From Anaeromyces robustus (lineage: Eukaryota > Neocallimastigomycota > Neocallimastigomycetes > Neocallimastigales > Neocallimastigaceae): DNA of 32,792 nucleotides. Positions 12,735 through 28,420 of the stretch are shown in pieces. The notes beneath the pieces were generated by a model. The model was not told where the DNA came from and ran no database searches. It saw only the letters and a list, made by a program, of their open reading frames with translations. How positions within the stretch are numbered: the stretch's first letter is position 1; the number at the start of each line of letters is the position of its first letter. Both the position numbers and the translations under genes were made by a program. The DNA lies in assembly GCA_002104895.1 (NCBI GenBank), contig MCFG01000093.1, positions 152,501 through 185,292 on the forward strand. The letters run 5' to 3'.

Positions 12735-13960
12735 TTATTCTTCTATTTCATCTTCTATAACTTCATAAAGAACTTTAATTTTTAAAGAGCAAACATCACA
12801 GCTTACAACATTAATATTATTTTCTAAGTCTTCAACTGTAATTTTATAAATGCCTCCACAACGACATTCGCTATAATAAGCTTCTTCTTCTATAAATATT
12901 TATTTATTTATGAAAAAATTTTATTTTATAATTAATATTTATTAATATTATTTAAAAGAAAAAGAATAAAAATAAAAATATAAGTGTTAGTATATATATA
13001 TATATAAACATGTCATATAATATTTCATAATTATTTAAGCTTTATAATAACCTTCGTCATATTCCATATCGTCAAGATCTATTTCTTCGTTAATAACACC
13101 ATCTTGTTTAAAAGATTTAGCTTTTATATAAATAATCAATTATGATTTAATAAAAATGAAATTTTTGTAAAATGTATGTTTTAATTCAATATAATTCAAT
13201 TTTTTATTATATTAAAAATGTATTTTTTTCCTTTCATTATATTAATTTATATTAAAATTAATGTGCATATATATACCTAAAAGTTCTTTATCATACTGTA
13301 TTTTCTTTTGAGGAGTTGAAATATTATCCCATGCTTTTTGAATTTCTTGAAATTTTCTATTATTTTCTTCAATTATTTCTTGAGATTTAATACCACTTTG
13401 TTGTAATTTATCAGGATGATACTGGAAATTTAAAATTATTTAAAATATAATATAAAAATAAAATTAATAAATATTAAAATAATAAAAATAAAATAAAATA
13501 AAAATTCAAATATAATATGTATTGTTTATTTTATTATTATTATTTTTTTTTAAATTTTTATTTCATATATATTTATCTTATTATTTTATTATGTATTTTA
13601 TATTTTCAATTTCTAAATAAAGATATAATTTATTTGGAATTTTTATTATTTATATTTATATTTATATTCCAATTATAAATTATAACATTAACATTCATAC
13701 ATGTTATGTTTATATAACATATAACATATTTCTTAGAGTTCAAATAAAAATAAATATTTAATAGCTTTGTATTAATTTTTTAATTTTTATTTTTTGACTT
13801 TATATATATATTTCAATTTTTTATTTTTATTTTTTATAATAATTTATTTTAATATTTAGACTTTTATAATAATTACTTTTAAAATAAGTTTTTGATATGT
13901 TTTTTTAATAATATCAAAATTAGTATTTGGGTCTACGTCTAGGACTTCGTAACTATTCAT
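12735..13960 (-). CDS. DPH4: Diphthamide biosynthesis J-protein with CSL zinc-binding domain
   Basis: Dph4/Jjj3 (human DNAJC24) is a J-domain protein with an iron/zinc-binding CSL domain that supports the first step of diphthamide synthesis on translation elongation factor 2, acting with the Dph1-Dph2-Dph3 system. Four exons on the minus strand: 13877-13960, 13277-13421, 13052-13120, 12735-12889; 150 residues (human 149). The N-terminus MNSYEVLDVDPNTNFDIIKK and the catalytic HPD (residues 30-32) define the J domain; the HPD lies just after the first splice junction. The CSL zinc ligands are C108, C110 (ECRCGG), C130 and C133 (CDVCSL). The stretch NEEIDLDDMEYDE between the domains also matches the family. 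The third intron needs a GTTATT donor at 13051-13050, because the frame hits TAA a few codons later; this is unusual beside the GTA donors elsewhere. It shares a 1.3 kb divergent promoter region with the phosphatase gene. Confidence 0.92.
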
Positions 13961-14146
13961 TTTTTGCTTTATTATTAATAAATTTTACAAAATTATTTTA
14001 AAATTTTTTTTTTTAAATTTTTATTAAAATTTTCCCATTTAAAAAAGTTTTTTTTTAAAAATTTTTTTTTCACATTTCTTAAAATTTATATTTTTTAATT
14101 ATTTTAAAGTTTTGATTGGATAATATTTTTTAAAATAATTAAGATC

Positions 14147-14177
<31 letters not shown>

Positions 14178-14195
14178 CAATTATAAAAAAAAATA

Positions 14196-14222
14196 ATTTA
14201 AATAATATGGTATTATTTAAAT
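14196..14222. repeat. 12-bp inverted repeat with 3-base loop
   Basis: Left arm 14196-14207 (atttaaataata) is the exact reverse complement of right arm 14211-14222; the loop is tgg. It lies in the DPH4/phosphatase divergent promoter region. Short AT palindromes arise easily by chance here. Confidence 0.6.
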
Positions 14223-14249
14223 GAATAATTCTTTTAATTATTTTATAAA

Positions 14250-14291
14250 TATTCCTTAATAATTTTTTTTTGTATAATTTATTAAGGAATA
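14250..14291. repeat. 13-bp inverted repeat flanking a T tract
   Basis: Arms at 14250-14262 and 14279-14291 pair perfectly (core attccttaataa / ttattaaggaat); the 16-base spacer begins with a run of nine T. The arms include CC/GG, which makes chance pairing less likely than for pure AT palindromes. It starts 28 bases after the preceding inverted repeat. Confidence 0.65.
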
Positions 14292-14378
14292 ATCATTAAT
14301 AATTAATAATATTATTTATTTATGTTTATTGAAATTAATAAAGATAATATTTATAATTGGATTATAATAAGTTTTTAA

Positions 14379-14549
<171 letters not shown>

Positions 14550-15118
14550 GTACAGTTAACTTGTAAAATACAACATAAAACAAAATACTAATAATTATAA
14601 TAATAATATTAATAATTATAAAAATTTGTGTTAAATTATTATTATCATTTATGTGTATCTTTTTTATATTAATGTTACCTTTAAAATATATATATCTCGA
14701 AATAAATTATTTCAGTAATATCGTTTATATGATTATTTTAATTATTATTAGTATAATTATTATTTATTCACACATATCGAAATATCGAAATATGAAAAAA
14801 AAAAAAAAAACAAGATATTAAAAATATTATTAATAACAATTGTTTATATTTTTATTCAAGTTGATTTTATTTATTAGTAAAGAAAAAAATAATTAATGGT
14901 ATACATTTTTTAAAAATAAACATATGATAATATATAATAATATATATTATTTTATTTTATATATAATTTAATATAATTATAAAATATACCATTTAATTAT
15001 TGGAAATATTTAAATTATTTTAAAAAATATATATATATTAAACTTTTTTTTTTTTCTGAAAAAATTATAAAAATAAAAAAGAAAAAGAATAGAAAAAAAA
15101 ATATATAAAAGTTAAATA

Positions 15119-15190
15119 TTCTTCTTCTTATTAAATCTTAATATTCTTATTCTTTTTTCTTCTTATTTTCTTTCTTTTTTTTTTTTTTAT
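15119..15190 (+). promoter_or_regulatory. Pyrimidine-rich strip upstream of the phosphatase gene
   Basis: A C/T-rich segment (ttcttcttctt... ending in a T run) lies about 95-165 bases before the phosphatase start codon. Such CT-rich blocks commonly sit near fungal transcription starts. That role is inferred; no TATA or factor site could be pinned down in such A+T-rich DNA. Confidence 0.3.
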
Positions 15191-15282
15191 AATAATTATT
15201 TTTTTTGCTTATTCTTTGGGTATAATAAATAGAGGATAAAATAAAAAAAAACTTTGTTAATAAGCATAATTAAAATATCAAA

Positions 15283-18190
<2,908 letters not shown>

Positions 18191-18461
18191 TTAATTTTTT
18201 GAATATACATTTTTATATCATTATAATATAATAATAAAAAGAGAATGTTTTTCTTTTATTTAAATATTTAATTATAGATATATAAAATCATAAAGATAAT
18301 ATTTTTATAAAATTTTTTAATAAATATGAAAATACCATAATTGTATAATAAAATAATAATAAACCAAAAATTATAATAATAGAATTAAAACAAACAAATA
18401 AAATAATCATCATGAATAAAAATATAAAGAAAATTGTAACAATTCTTTAATAAAGATATAT

Positions 18462-18463
<2 letters not shown>

Positions 18464-18521
<58 letters not shown>

Positions 18522-18533
18522 AATAAAATAAAA

Positions 18534-18608
<75 letters not shown>

Positions 18609-18634
18609 AATAAAATAAAATAAATAAATAAATA
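18464..18634. repeat. (AAAT)n array with AAAAT variants
   Basis: Tetranucleotide AAAT repeat interrupted by short blocks of AAAAT pentanucleotide units near 18520-18535 and 18605-18625, about 270 bases downstream of the phosphatase stop codon. Confidence 0.92.
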
Positions 18635-20894
18635 ATATATATATAAATTTTTAAATTAATATTAATTGAAATATAATAAATATAGTAGTTTTTTTTTATT
18701 TTTATTTTATTAAAAATAATATATATATAAATATATATAAAATATTGTTTTTTTTTTTTTTTTTTGAAAGAAATTATTTATTAATTTATCTAATTTATCT
18801 AAAAAAAGGGTATAAATTTTTTTGATTATAGTGTAAATGAAAATAAACTTTTTAATAAAAACGTACTTATATATATAACTTTAAATACTTAAAGGACACA
18901 GTATATGTGATATTATATATCTATAAATATCTTATTTATATATTATTTAAATCATAAAGAAGAATATATATATATATATTTAAACCAAAACACACATTCA
19001 GAAAAAAAAAAAAAAAAAAAAAAAAACTGTTATATGAATTTAAAGTAAATAATAATAAATAGTTGTAATAATAAATAATTATAATAAAGGGCAATAAAAT
19101 AAAAATACAATCAATAAAAATACAAAAGTAATTGAAGATCTGAAGAAATAATAAATATAATATAATATAATATAATAAAATAAATGATTGTAATTTAATA
19201 TTTAAGCATTTAATTTGATTTTATTTGTTTGATAATTTATTATTCATGTTTTACTTTTTATTATTTAATTAATTTTAAATATATTACCTTCTTTTTTTTT
19301 CTTTCTTTGTAAAATGTAAGTTGTGTTAAGAAAAATCTAGAACAGCGGAACAAAAATTGATTTAATTCTTGATAAAAATAAAAATAAATAATAAATAATA
19401 AATAGATAAAAAATTAATAAAAATAAATAAAAATAAATCAAAATAATAAATAATAAATAATAAATAATAAATAATAAATAATAAAAAATAATAATTAATA
19501 ATAAATAATACTAATAAATAATAAATAATAAATAATAAATAAATAATATATAAATAATAAATAATAAATAATAATTAATAAAAAATAATAATTAATAATA
19601 AATAAAAATAAATAATACTAATAAATAATAATAATAAATAATAATAATAAATAATAATAATTCATAAATAAAGAATTATAAATAAAGAATTATACACAAT
19701 TATTCATTTTGTTATACAGAAGTAAAAAGTAAAAATATTAATTATAAATTATTAATTGAATAATTATAAACATATAACAATTTAGATTATGCTAGAAAAA
19801 AATAATGGATAACCATAAAGTATGCATTATTAAATACTTTTAAAGTTTTGTATCCTATGTTTATGCATATTTATATACATAAAATGATACTTTTTTTTTT
19901 ATCTATCTAAAAACGTCCAGATTCCACATTTACTTAATAGCATATTCTTTATTTATTTTTTATTTTTCTTTGGAATTTAATATTATTGAATAAATCAAAT
20001 AAACATTCCAAACGATAGTTTGATATTATATAAAATTTATAATTACATATAAATTAGGTTTGTATATAAGATTCATACATTTAATTTCATATATAAGAGA
20101 GAAAGTGTGAATAAAATAATAAAGATTAATTATTAATTATAATAAACTATCAGATATCTATAATTAAACTTTTTATTTTTTAATTTAAAAAAAAAAAATC
20201 AATAATCAATTTATTAATTATAAATAAAAGATTATGTTTTTCAATAGTAAAAATTCTATTAATTATAATTTATTATAATTAGGTTGAAATGGTAAATTAC
20301 AAAGGAAATATATAATATTCAATATATAGAATTAAAATATATATAAATATTCCAAAATATATATAATATAAATAAATTAATTATTATTTATAATAAATAA
20401 AAAAGTTAAAAAATTAATAATAATAATAATAAAGAATAAAAGAAACATGCTAATTATGCAAATTTTTACTTATTTATTCATATACATTTCAATTTAGATT
20501 TATAATTTATATGATTATATTATATATTTATGTTATACTGATTTATACTAAATTTTCATATATATTAGATTATATTAATTTTTAAATATCAATTATATAT
20601 TATACTTAAATTTTAATTTTCTTTTTTTTTTTTTTTATTAATTATATATATTATTATAAAATCATTATGGTTACAAAAAAAAGAAAGATTTCCTTTTTTA
20701 TAAAATTATATCAATTTTCAAGGTAAATATATTATAGCATATATTATAATAAACTATAATAAATTAGTTTAATATATAAAAATATATTAGAGGTTGTACA
20801 ACTATAATGAGTTGATAATTAATTTTATTATTATCTAATTTAATTAAATGTGATAATACTTAAAGGTCATTCTTTTTTCTATTAATTTTTTAAT

Positions 20895-20929
20895 TATATT
20901 ATATTTTATTAATAATAAAATATAATATA
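20895..20929. repeat. 35-base AT palindrome
   Basis: Arms 20895-20911 and 20913-20929 are exact reverse complements around a single central A. Composition is A/T only, so a cruciform is possible but chance origin in this context is not excluded. Confidence 0.6.
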
Positions 20930-21086
20930 TTATTCATATAAATTAAAGGTTACACATATCAATTTTTTTATTTATTAGTATTATAATAAATAATAAAAAA
21001 AAAAAAATACGTAATTTATTATTATATTTTCTTGTTTAATCACGACCTTTTTTGGTTATTTGAACCATGATAATTTATAGTAGTAG

Positions 21087-21087
<1 letters not shown>

Positions 21088-21177
<90 letters not shown>

Positions 21178-21280
21178 ATATATAGATAAATAAATGGATA
21201 AATTAATAAATAAATAAATACATAGATAGTAAATAAATAAATAAATAAATAAATAAATAGATAAATAGTAAATAAATAAT
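21088..21280. repeat. (AAAT)n array with GATA-type interruptions
   Basis: Long AAAT repeat that becomes irregular after about 21178, with units such as gataaata and tagtaaat. Confidence 0.92.
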
Positions 21281-21547
21281 TAAGTAAATAAATAATAATA
21301 AATATATTATTAAATATATAAGTATTATTAAAAATTATTAATATTTTATATTATTTTTTGTTTTATAGTTTTTTTCCTTGCTTATTATTTTAATTATTTA
21401 TTTTTTTTTTTTTTTGTTTTAATTTATTTTATTTTAAAAAATATTTGCTAAAAGATTAATAACTAGTTGGTATTTAAAATTTTTTTTATATTTCTTATAA
21501 TTTTTTTTAAAAGTATATTGTATTTTATTTGCATATAATTGGTAATA

Positions 21548-21621
21548 TATTATTAATTGTATAGAACATAATATAAATAAACAGTATTATTAATTGTATA
21601 GAACATAATATAAATAAATAG
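21548..21621. repeat. Tandem duplication, 37-bp unit
   Basis: Two adjacent copies (21548-21584 and 21585-21621) of a unit beginning tattattaattgtatagaa; they differ only near the end of the second copy. This is not a simple repeat and looks like one recent duplication. Confidence 0.85.
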
Positions 21622-22954
21622 TTTTATTTTATATTTTGTGTATATTATATTAAACTTTAAATATATAAAATTGTAATGGGTTCATTTTTTTAAAATTTTT
21701 CTTATTATTTAAAATTCATTATTCATATTTTATTAATTAAATAAAAATTAATTGATATATATTGGAATATATTGTAATATAAATATTAACATATTCATAT
21801 ATTATTTAATTTATTTTTTTGTCAATTTAATAATTAATAAAATTCATTTGTATGTATTCCTGTAATTATTAAATAATTATTAAATAAATATTTATTATAT
21901 ATAATAATATATTATGATATGGTAACAATATATTTAAAACATAATAAAAAAAATTAATAACTTTTAATAAATAATTAAGTAATTAATTATTTATTTTTTT
22001 GTGTATTTTTTTTTTTTAATTATATTATATATCAAAAAATAATATAATATATAATAATTCTATATATAATAAATTTATAAGTAAAACATAATATCCTATA
22101 TATTGTAATATATTTTATTGAATAGTATTATATAAATTATTATATAATATTAATATATATTTTCCTTTTTTTTTATATTAAATACTTTATTTATTTTTTG
22201 TTTTTGTTTTTTTTTTTATTTATTATTTATTATTTATTATTTATTATTTATTATACTACTAATAATTTACTACTAATATTAATATATATATATTTTTTTA
22301 AAAAAAGTTATTAATTTATTATTAATTTTTTTTTCCTTTTTTTCTTTTTTTCCTTTTTTTAAAACTTTATTTTTTTATTTTTTATTTTATTTTATTTTTT
22401 TTTTACAGTGTTTTATTTTTTTTTTCTAATTTTTTTAATTGAAATTAATTCATAAAAAAAATTAAATTATTGCAATAATTCAGCAATTGATTATATTTTT
22501 TCTTTAAATGAATAAATAAAAAAATTATTAAAAAAAATAAAAAAAAAAGTTTATAAACTTTTTAATTTGACTTTTAAATATTATAATATTTAATCGAGGA
22601 ACCTAATAATTAACATACAATATTAAGAATAATATTATATCTATATCTAATAGATTATAATTTTGTAAACATTATTAATATCTTTAAAGAAAAGAAAATA
22701 TTTTTAATAGAAAAGAATTATTTTATAATAATATAAAATATTATATAATAAAAAAAATCTTTAATGTTAAATATTTTCAATATACAAAATTATAAAAAGA
22801 TTTATTTTTTTATCTAAATGAAAAAGAAAAGTATTTATAACATATTATCAAGCAATAAATATTTTTTTTTTCAAAGATAAAATAATATATGAATAAATAT
22901 TAAGTATTTAAAATCAAATAATGTTATTCCTTTTTTAATGTTTTAATAATAATA

Positions 22955-22987
<33 letters not shown>

Positions 22988-23342
22988 ATAATAAATAATC
23001 CATTACATTAATAAATAGCAATAAAATAAAATTATATAATAAACCAATTTTAAGGAAATAAGAACGAAAGTTATATTTTAAAGTTAAATAAAAAATATAA
23101 GAAAAATCAAATAATAATAAAAATTAATTTTCAAATAAAACCATAAGAATATTTTTAATAAAATTTTTTATAGGTAATTAAATAATTTAATAATTTAAAG
23201 TAGAATTATTATTTAATAATTTCTTTTTTTCAATTAACAATTGATTTTTTTTTTCTTATCAGAATAATACTAATTTATTATATGTTTATTTTATTAGAAT
23301 TTTTTATATACCATAATCCTTAAAAGAAGATAATATATAAAA

Positions 23343-25047
23343 ATGAATAAATATATATCAAATAAATATTTTTGGTTTACTCTATATATAATAATATCTA
23401 GTATAAATGTTGTATATGGAAATGGTAAATTATAGTTTAATAATTGTATTTGCTTTAAAAATATTATTTATTTATTTATTTATATTTAATTTTTAAAAAT
23501 TATATCTATTAATATTATTTATAAATATATTTTTATTATTTTTGGTTTTTTTTTATTAATAGGATGGAGCATAGTAACTCCACGTAAAGATCAATTATAT
23601 CAAGGTATATAATATTAAAGAAAAATATTTTGAAATATTAATATTTTATTGAAATTATTAATACTCTTTTTTTTTTTTTTTTTTTTTTTTTAATTTTCTC
23701 AATTTATAATATTATATTATTTTTATTAACCATATATAATCTTTAATACTAAGATGGTAGTAATATAGATGTATGTTGGAAATGTGAGGGAGATGATGCA
23801 TCTTGTAATCAAAATATAACAATTACCTTACATGGTCAAAATTCCACAGATTTCAATAGTGGATATATATTAGGAGATAAATTACCTTCAACTACTGTTT
23901 GTTATTCATATTCAATTAAAGATTTAAATAAAGACATAGTTGTAATTATTAATTATTATTATTATTATTATTTTTTTTTCATATTTAAATATAATTTAGT
24001 TTATATTATTATTAAAATTTATATTTCATATTTTTAAATATTATTTAGTTTATATTATTATTAAAATTTTATATTTCATATTTTTAAATATGATTTAGTT
24101 TATATTATTATTAAAATTTATATTAATTTACTAACAAATAAATAATTTATGATAAATAAAATAGAAAAATGGACCTAAAAAAGTTATGATATGGGATTCT
24201 AAGAAAAATTTATTAATAGAAAGCGAAGAATTTCTAATTAATAGAAAAACAAAGACAACTTTCAATTTTGGAAAATTATCATATATTGTAATAGGAGCTG
24301 CAGTTGTTATACCTGTTGTTCTTGTTTTAATGTTTAATTATAAGAAAAAGGCAGCAGCCATTCCAATGGGATCAAGAAGTTTACCAAGTTTAACTGTTAA
24401 TAGACGTAAAACTTATGAACCACCAATTAAAAGTTATCGTGAATCATGGATTGAATTGCCACAGGCTAATATTTCTGCTGAAAGTATAGAAGAAGTATAT
24501 GATTATGATTTATTAGAAGAAGCAGAAGAAGCAGCAAAATCTATGGGATTATTAGATAAAGTTTGGAAGGCTAAAAAGACATTTATTCCAAGTAGAGATG
24601 ATGAATTATTAATTCGTGTAGGTGATGAATTAATTGTAAGAGAAATTTATGATGATTTATGGTGTTATGGTCAAAACAAGACTTTATTTGAAGAAAAAGA
24701 AGCCAAAGAGAATAGAAAAATAGAATATAATAATGATCTTAGTGTACAAGAAAATGAGGAATTAGCCATGTTTGGTATGTTCCCATCTGTTGTATTACCA
24801 ATAGAATTTAAGAATCTTAAAGTTACAAAAGAAACTATACAATCTATTAGAGAAGCTTCAGTGGCTGCTGAACCAATTCATGATGATGAAGAAAATGAAG
24901 ATATCGTTCTTAAGAAAGATCCAAACTCTGTAGTTATTAAGATTCCATCACCACCAGAAAATATGATCTTACCAGTTAATAATCTTAAACGTAGTACATC
25001 ATTAAGATCATCATTACATAGAAGAGCTACTCAACGTACTAATAGTA

Positions 25048-25095
<48 letters not shown>

Positions 25096-25268
25096 TTGAA
25101 TATGATTCTTATAATATTAATTTAATTTAATTTAAATTTTTTTTTTGAACAGTATCTATATCATCGACACCAGCACCATCTTCAAAATCAATTCAACCAT
25201 TACAACCATTACAACCAATGCCACCATTACCAACATCAACTCAAGCCCCACCAAAATCAGCGGAATAA
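23343..25268 (+). CDS. Membrane protein: secreted Kre9/Knh1-like domain, one TM segment, cytosolic SH3
   Basis: Five exons: 23343-23424, 23563-23604, 23754-23941, 24165-25044, 25153-25268; 435 residues. Residues 1-28 form a signal peptide with hydrophobic core FWFTLYIIIS and a probable cleavage near YG-NG. The ectodomain (about 29-135) begins WSIVTPRKDQLYQDGS, has four cysteines (CWKC, SC, VC) and ends VMIWDSKKNLLIESEEFLI. That pattern fits the Ig-like Kre9/Knh1 family of fungal wall proteins (PF10342); this assignment is from memory and moderate. TM is about 142-162 (LSYIVIGAAVVIPVVLVLMF), followed by NYKKK, which indicates a cytosolic C-terminus. An SH3 follows at about 237-317 (VWKAKKTFIPSRDDELLIRVGDELI, DLWCYG, GMFPSVV written in parts) with an insert of about 30 residues before GMFPSVV. 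The tail is proline-rich (QPMPPLPTSTQAPP), a possible SH3 ligand. The architecture recalls Fus1 or Sho1. A likely branch site, ctaac (24131-24135), precedes exon 4. Confidence 0.8.
23980..24125. repeat. Tandem repeat of 49-50 bp in intron 3 of the SH3 membrane protein gene
   Basis: About 2.6 copies of a unit containing atttagtttatattattatt; equivalent points are at 23994, 24043 and 24093 (periods 49 and 50). It fills most of intron 3 (23942-24164) and stops shortly before the probable branch site. Confidence 0.85.
25051..25088. repeat. 38-base T homopolymer directly after a splice donor
   Basis: The run begins right after GTAAGC of intron 4 (25045-25152) in the SH3 membrane protein gene. If read through instead of spliced, it would encode a phenylalanine run and then stop. 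Confidence 0.9.
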
Positions 25269-26006
25269 GTTAATAATGAATTATATCAAATAAAAAAATA
25301 AATATAAAATACCTAATGACAAAAATGAATTATTTTTTTTTTTTTTTTTTCAAAAAAAAAAAAAAAAAAAAAAAGTAAAGAATAAAGATAAAATATATTA
25401 CAAAAACAAAGGAAAACAAAACATCATAATAATCAAAGATATTTTTTATAATTGATCATTAATATTTTCATAATTATAAAATTTTTGTTACTCTTTAATT
25501 AAAGCGATTATTTAAATGTTTTCTCTTTCAATATAATTTTTTTAATCATTTAATATATATATTTTCTACGTTAACAGTAATCAAGAATTATATACTAATT
25601 ATTATTATCGAATTTATCGAGTTATAATATAACATATTATCATATTTTTATCAAATTATTACAGTTATCCATTATTTATCTTTATGATCATTAAATCACT
25701 GAAGAAGATAGTTAAAGAACTAAAGCAAGCAAAAAAAAAAAAAAAAAAAAAAAATTAGAAAGAGATAATTATTTTTTCTTAATTATTAATAATTTTAAAA
25801 TTATTATTTAATATTAAAACATAACAAAACCATACTATATGAAATATATATATAAATAATTAAATTAAATATATATTTAATGTAATTTTGATATTATATT
25901 TAATTTAATTAATAATATATATATTAGAAAGCAAAAAAAGTTTATAAACAACACAAGTAAATTATATATATATATATAATAAATAAAAAAAATAAATAAA
26001 TAAAAG

Positions 26007-26039
<33 letters not shown>

Positions 26040-26228
26040 AATAAAAAAAAAAAAAAAAAAGGAGCAAAAAGGAAAACAAAAAAAGAATGGAATAATAATA
26101 ATAATAATAATAAAAAAGGAATTAAACAGATAAAAATAAAATATAATTAATAAAATAAATTAATTAAAAAAAAAAAATAAAATAAAATAAATAATAATAA
26201 TAATAATAATAAAAGAAGGAATCAATAA

Positions 26229-26272
<44 letters not shown>

Positions 26273-26425
26273 ATAAAAAAAATAAATTTAATATATATAT
26301 ATTTAAAGAATATTATGTAAAATAATAATTAAATTATAAAAAAAAATAATAAAGCAATTAATATATATATAAAGACAAATATTTATATGTATTTAATAAT
26401 AATAATAATAATAATTATTATTATT

Positions 26426-26461
<36 letters not shown>

Positions 26462-26620
26462 TCTTTTTTTTTGTAAAATTTTAATGGTTTATAATTTATT
26501 ATTATAATTTATTAAATAGTTTTTTTTTTTTTTTTATGAAAAAATTATTTTATTCTTTTTAAAAAAATATTAAATATTTTATTTATTTAATTTTAAGTAT
26601 TATTATTATTTATTTATTAT
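25269..26620. other. Convergent intergenic region rich in A and T homopolymers
   Basis: Spacer between the 3' ends of the SH3 membrane protein (+) and TRM44 (-). It contains T18 (about 25332-25350), A tracts at about 25352-25374, 25733-25754, 26011-26037 and A40 at 26231-26270, short AAT arrays, and T34 at 26427-26460. The orientation, A tracts in the left and middle and T tracts to the right, is what two facing A-rich 3' regions would give. No gene was seen. Confidence 0.6.
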
Positions 26621-27140
26621 CTAATGTGCTTTTCTTGCTAATCTTTTAGCTAATAATTGTCTTTGTTTTTCATTATCTGGTGTTCTCAATTTGAATTCGC
26701 CACTTGCTTCAACTTCATCAATATAAAGTTTTATTCTTTTTTTAATTTGATTATGAGTTTCTTCATCATCTATATATATATACATAAAATAAATAAATAA
26801 ATTAATCAATCAATAAATCAATAAATAAATAGAAGTATTATTATTATTATTTAATTATTCATATTATTATTATTCATTATTATTATTTATATTATTATTT
26901 ATACTTTATTATATATTATTATATACCTTCTCTAAAACTTCTTTTTCGTCCTACTAGAGCAACATTTTTTGTAGATGGGATTCTCAGTCTTTCTTCTTCT
27001 ACTACATAACCACAATCTTCCATTAATTTTCGTACTTTTTCTAAATAACAATGATATCTACCCAATTTTTTTATATTATATCCTTTTCCTGTAAATTTAC
27101 CACCAGTTAATTCAAAAAAGCAGCAAGGAATAAGAATAAA

Positions 27141-27180
<40 letters not shown>

Positions 27181-27454
27181 ATATATATATATATTAATAA
27201 ATATTTAAAATTTAGATATAAATACAATTATTTATTTAATAATCAAATAAATAAATAAATAATTGAAATATTAGAAACATAAATTACTTTGTATTATATC
27301 CTGATTTAGCTGCCATTAAGGGTATCCAAAGTGTCATTTCATCTAATATAAACAAAAATAATATAAATATATAAATATATAATATATAATATATATGGTT
27401 TTAAAGATTAAATAAATTGTTTTAAATTGATAATTATTTATATTATAAAATAGC

Positions 27455-27497
<43 letters not shown>

Positions 27498-27869
27498 TTT
27501 TTTTTTTTTTTTTTTTTTTTTTACCTGGATGATTACCAATTAACCATGAACCATCTTCAAATGTTTGAGTTTGAGGACTAATAAAGCTTTCTAATATTTA
27601 TATTATATATTTATATTATATTAATATATTATATATTATATAATTAATTAAATAAATAAAAGTAGTTTTTCAATTTATAAGAATTATATATTATATATAT
27701 ATAAAATTATATTTTAATAGAATACCTTCTAATTTAACATCTTTATCATATATATCCCAAACTTTTCTTTTAGAAATATCTATACCATAACCTTTAAATC
27801 CTTCTTTTGTTAAAAGATTTGTTAATAAACCATTACCACATCCAATATCAATAAATTTTGTTCTAATTA

Positions 27870-27932
<63 letters not shown>

Positions 27933-28340
27933 AAATAAGAGACAAAAAAAAATATTATCAAAATTATCATTATGATATATATTAGTATGATTATATTTAT
28001 AATATTTAAAAATTATTATATTTTTTTTTAAATAAAATATAATAAAAATATATATAATATATATAATTTTTATATAAATTACTTTTCTTTATCATCTTTC
28101 CATAATAATTTTAACCATGTTGCAATTCCTATATCTTCAAAAACATGCTTTTGAGGATCTGTATCTTCTGGCCAATTTTCAACCCAATATTTACCATATT
28201 TTTGTTTTAATGAATAATAAGTATCTTGATATAAAATTTTAGGTACTAAAATATCATGAATAACTCTTTTTTGATAACCATTCATTGTTCCTTTACAATG
28301 TTTAAAAAGCATTTTTAATAATCTTGTATATATTTTTTTC

Positions 28341-28420
<80 letters not shown>

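Larger units (their letters stand above)
18191..23342. other. 5.2 kb gene-poor region
   Basis: No protein segment, tRNA or rRNA was recognised on either strand. Contents in order: AAAT array (about 18464-18634), T18 near 18749-18766, A tract near 19000-19026, an irregular AAT/AAAT zone (about 19370-19680), a slightly more complex stretch at 19780-20060 without an open frame, a 35-base palindrome (20895-20929), AAAT arrays (about 21088-21280), a 37-bp tandem duplication (21548-21621), T-rich sequence to 22440, and AAT runs near 22945-23000. The last part must include the promoter of the SH3 membrane protein. Confidence 0.55.

Noticed and set aside
19780-20060. Slightly more complex stretch in the gene-poor region, possible RNA gene
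   Set aside because: No cloverleaf, box motifs or open frame could be found; not enough to support a feature.
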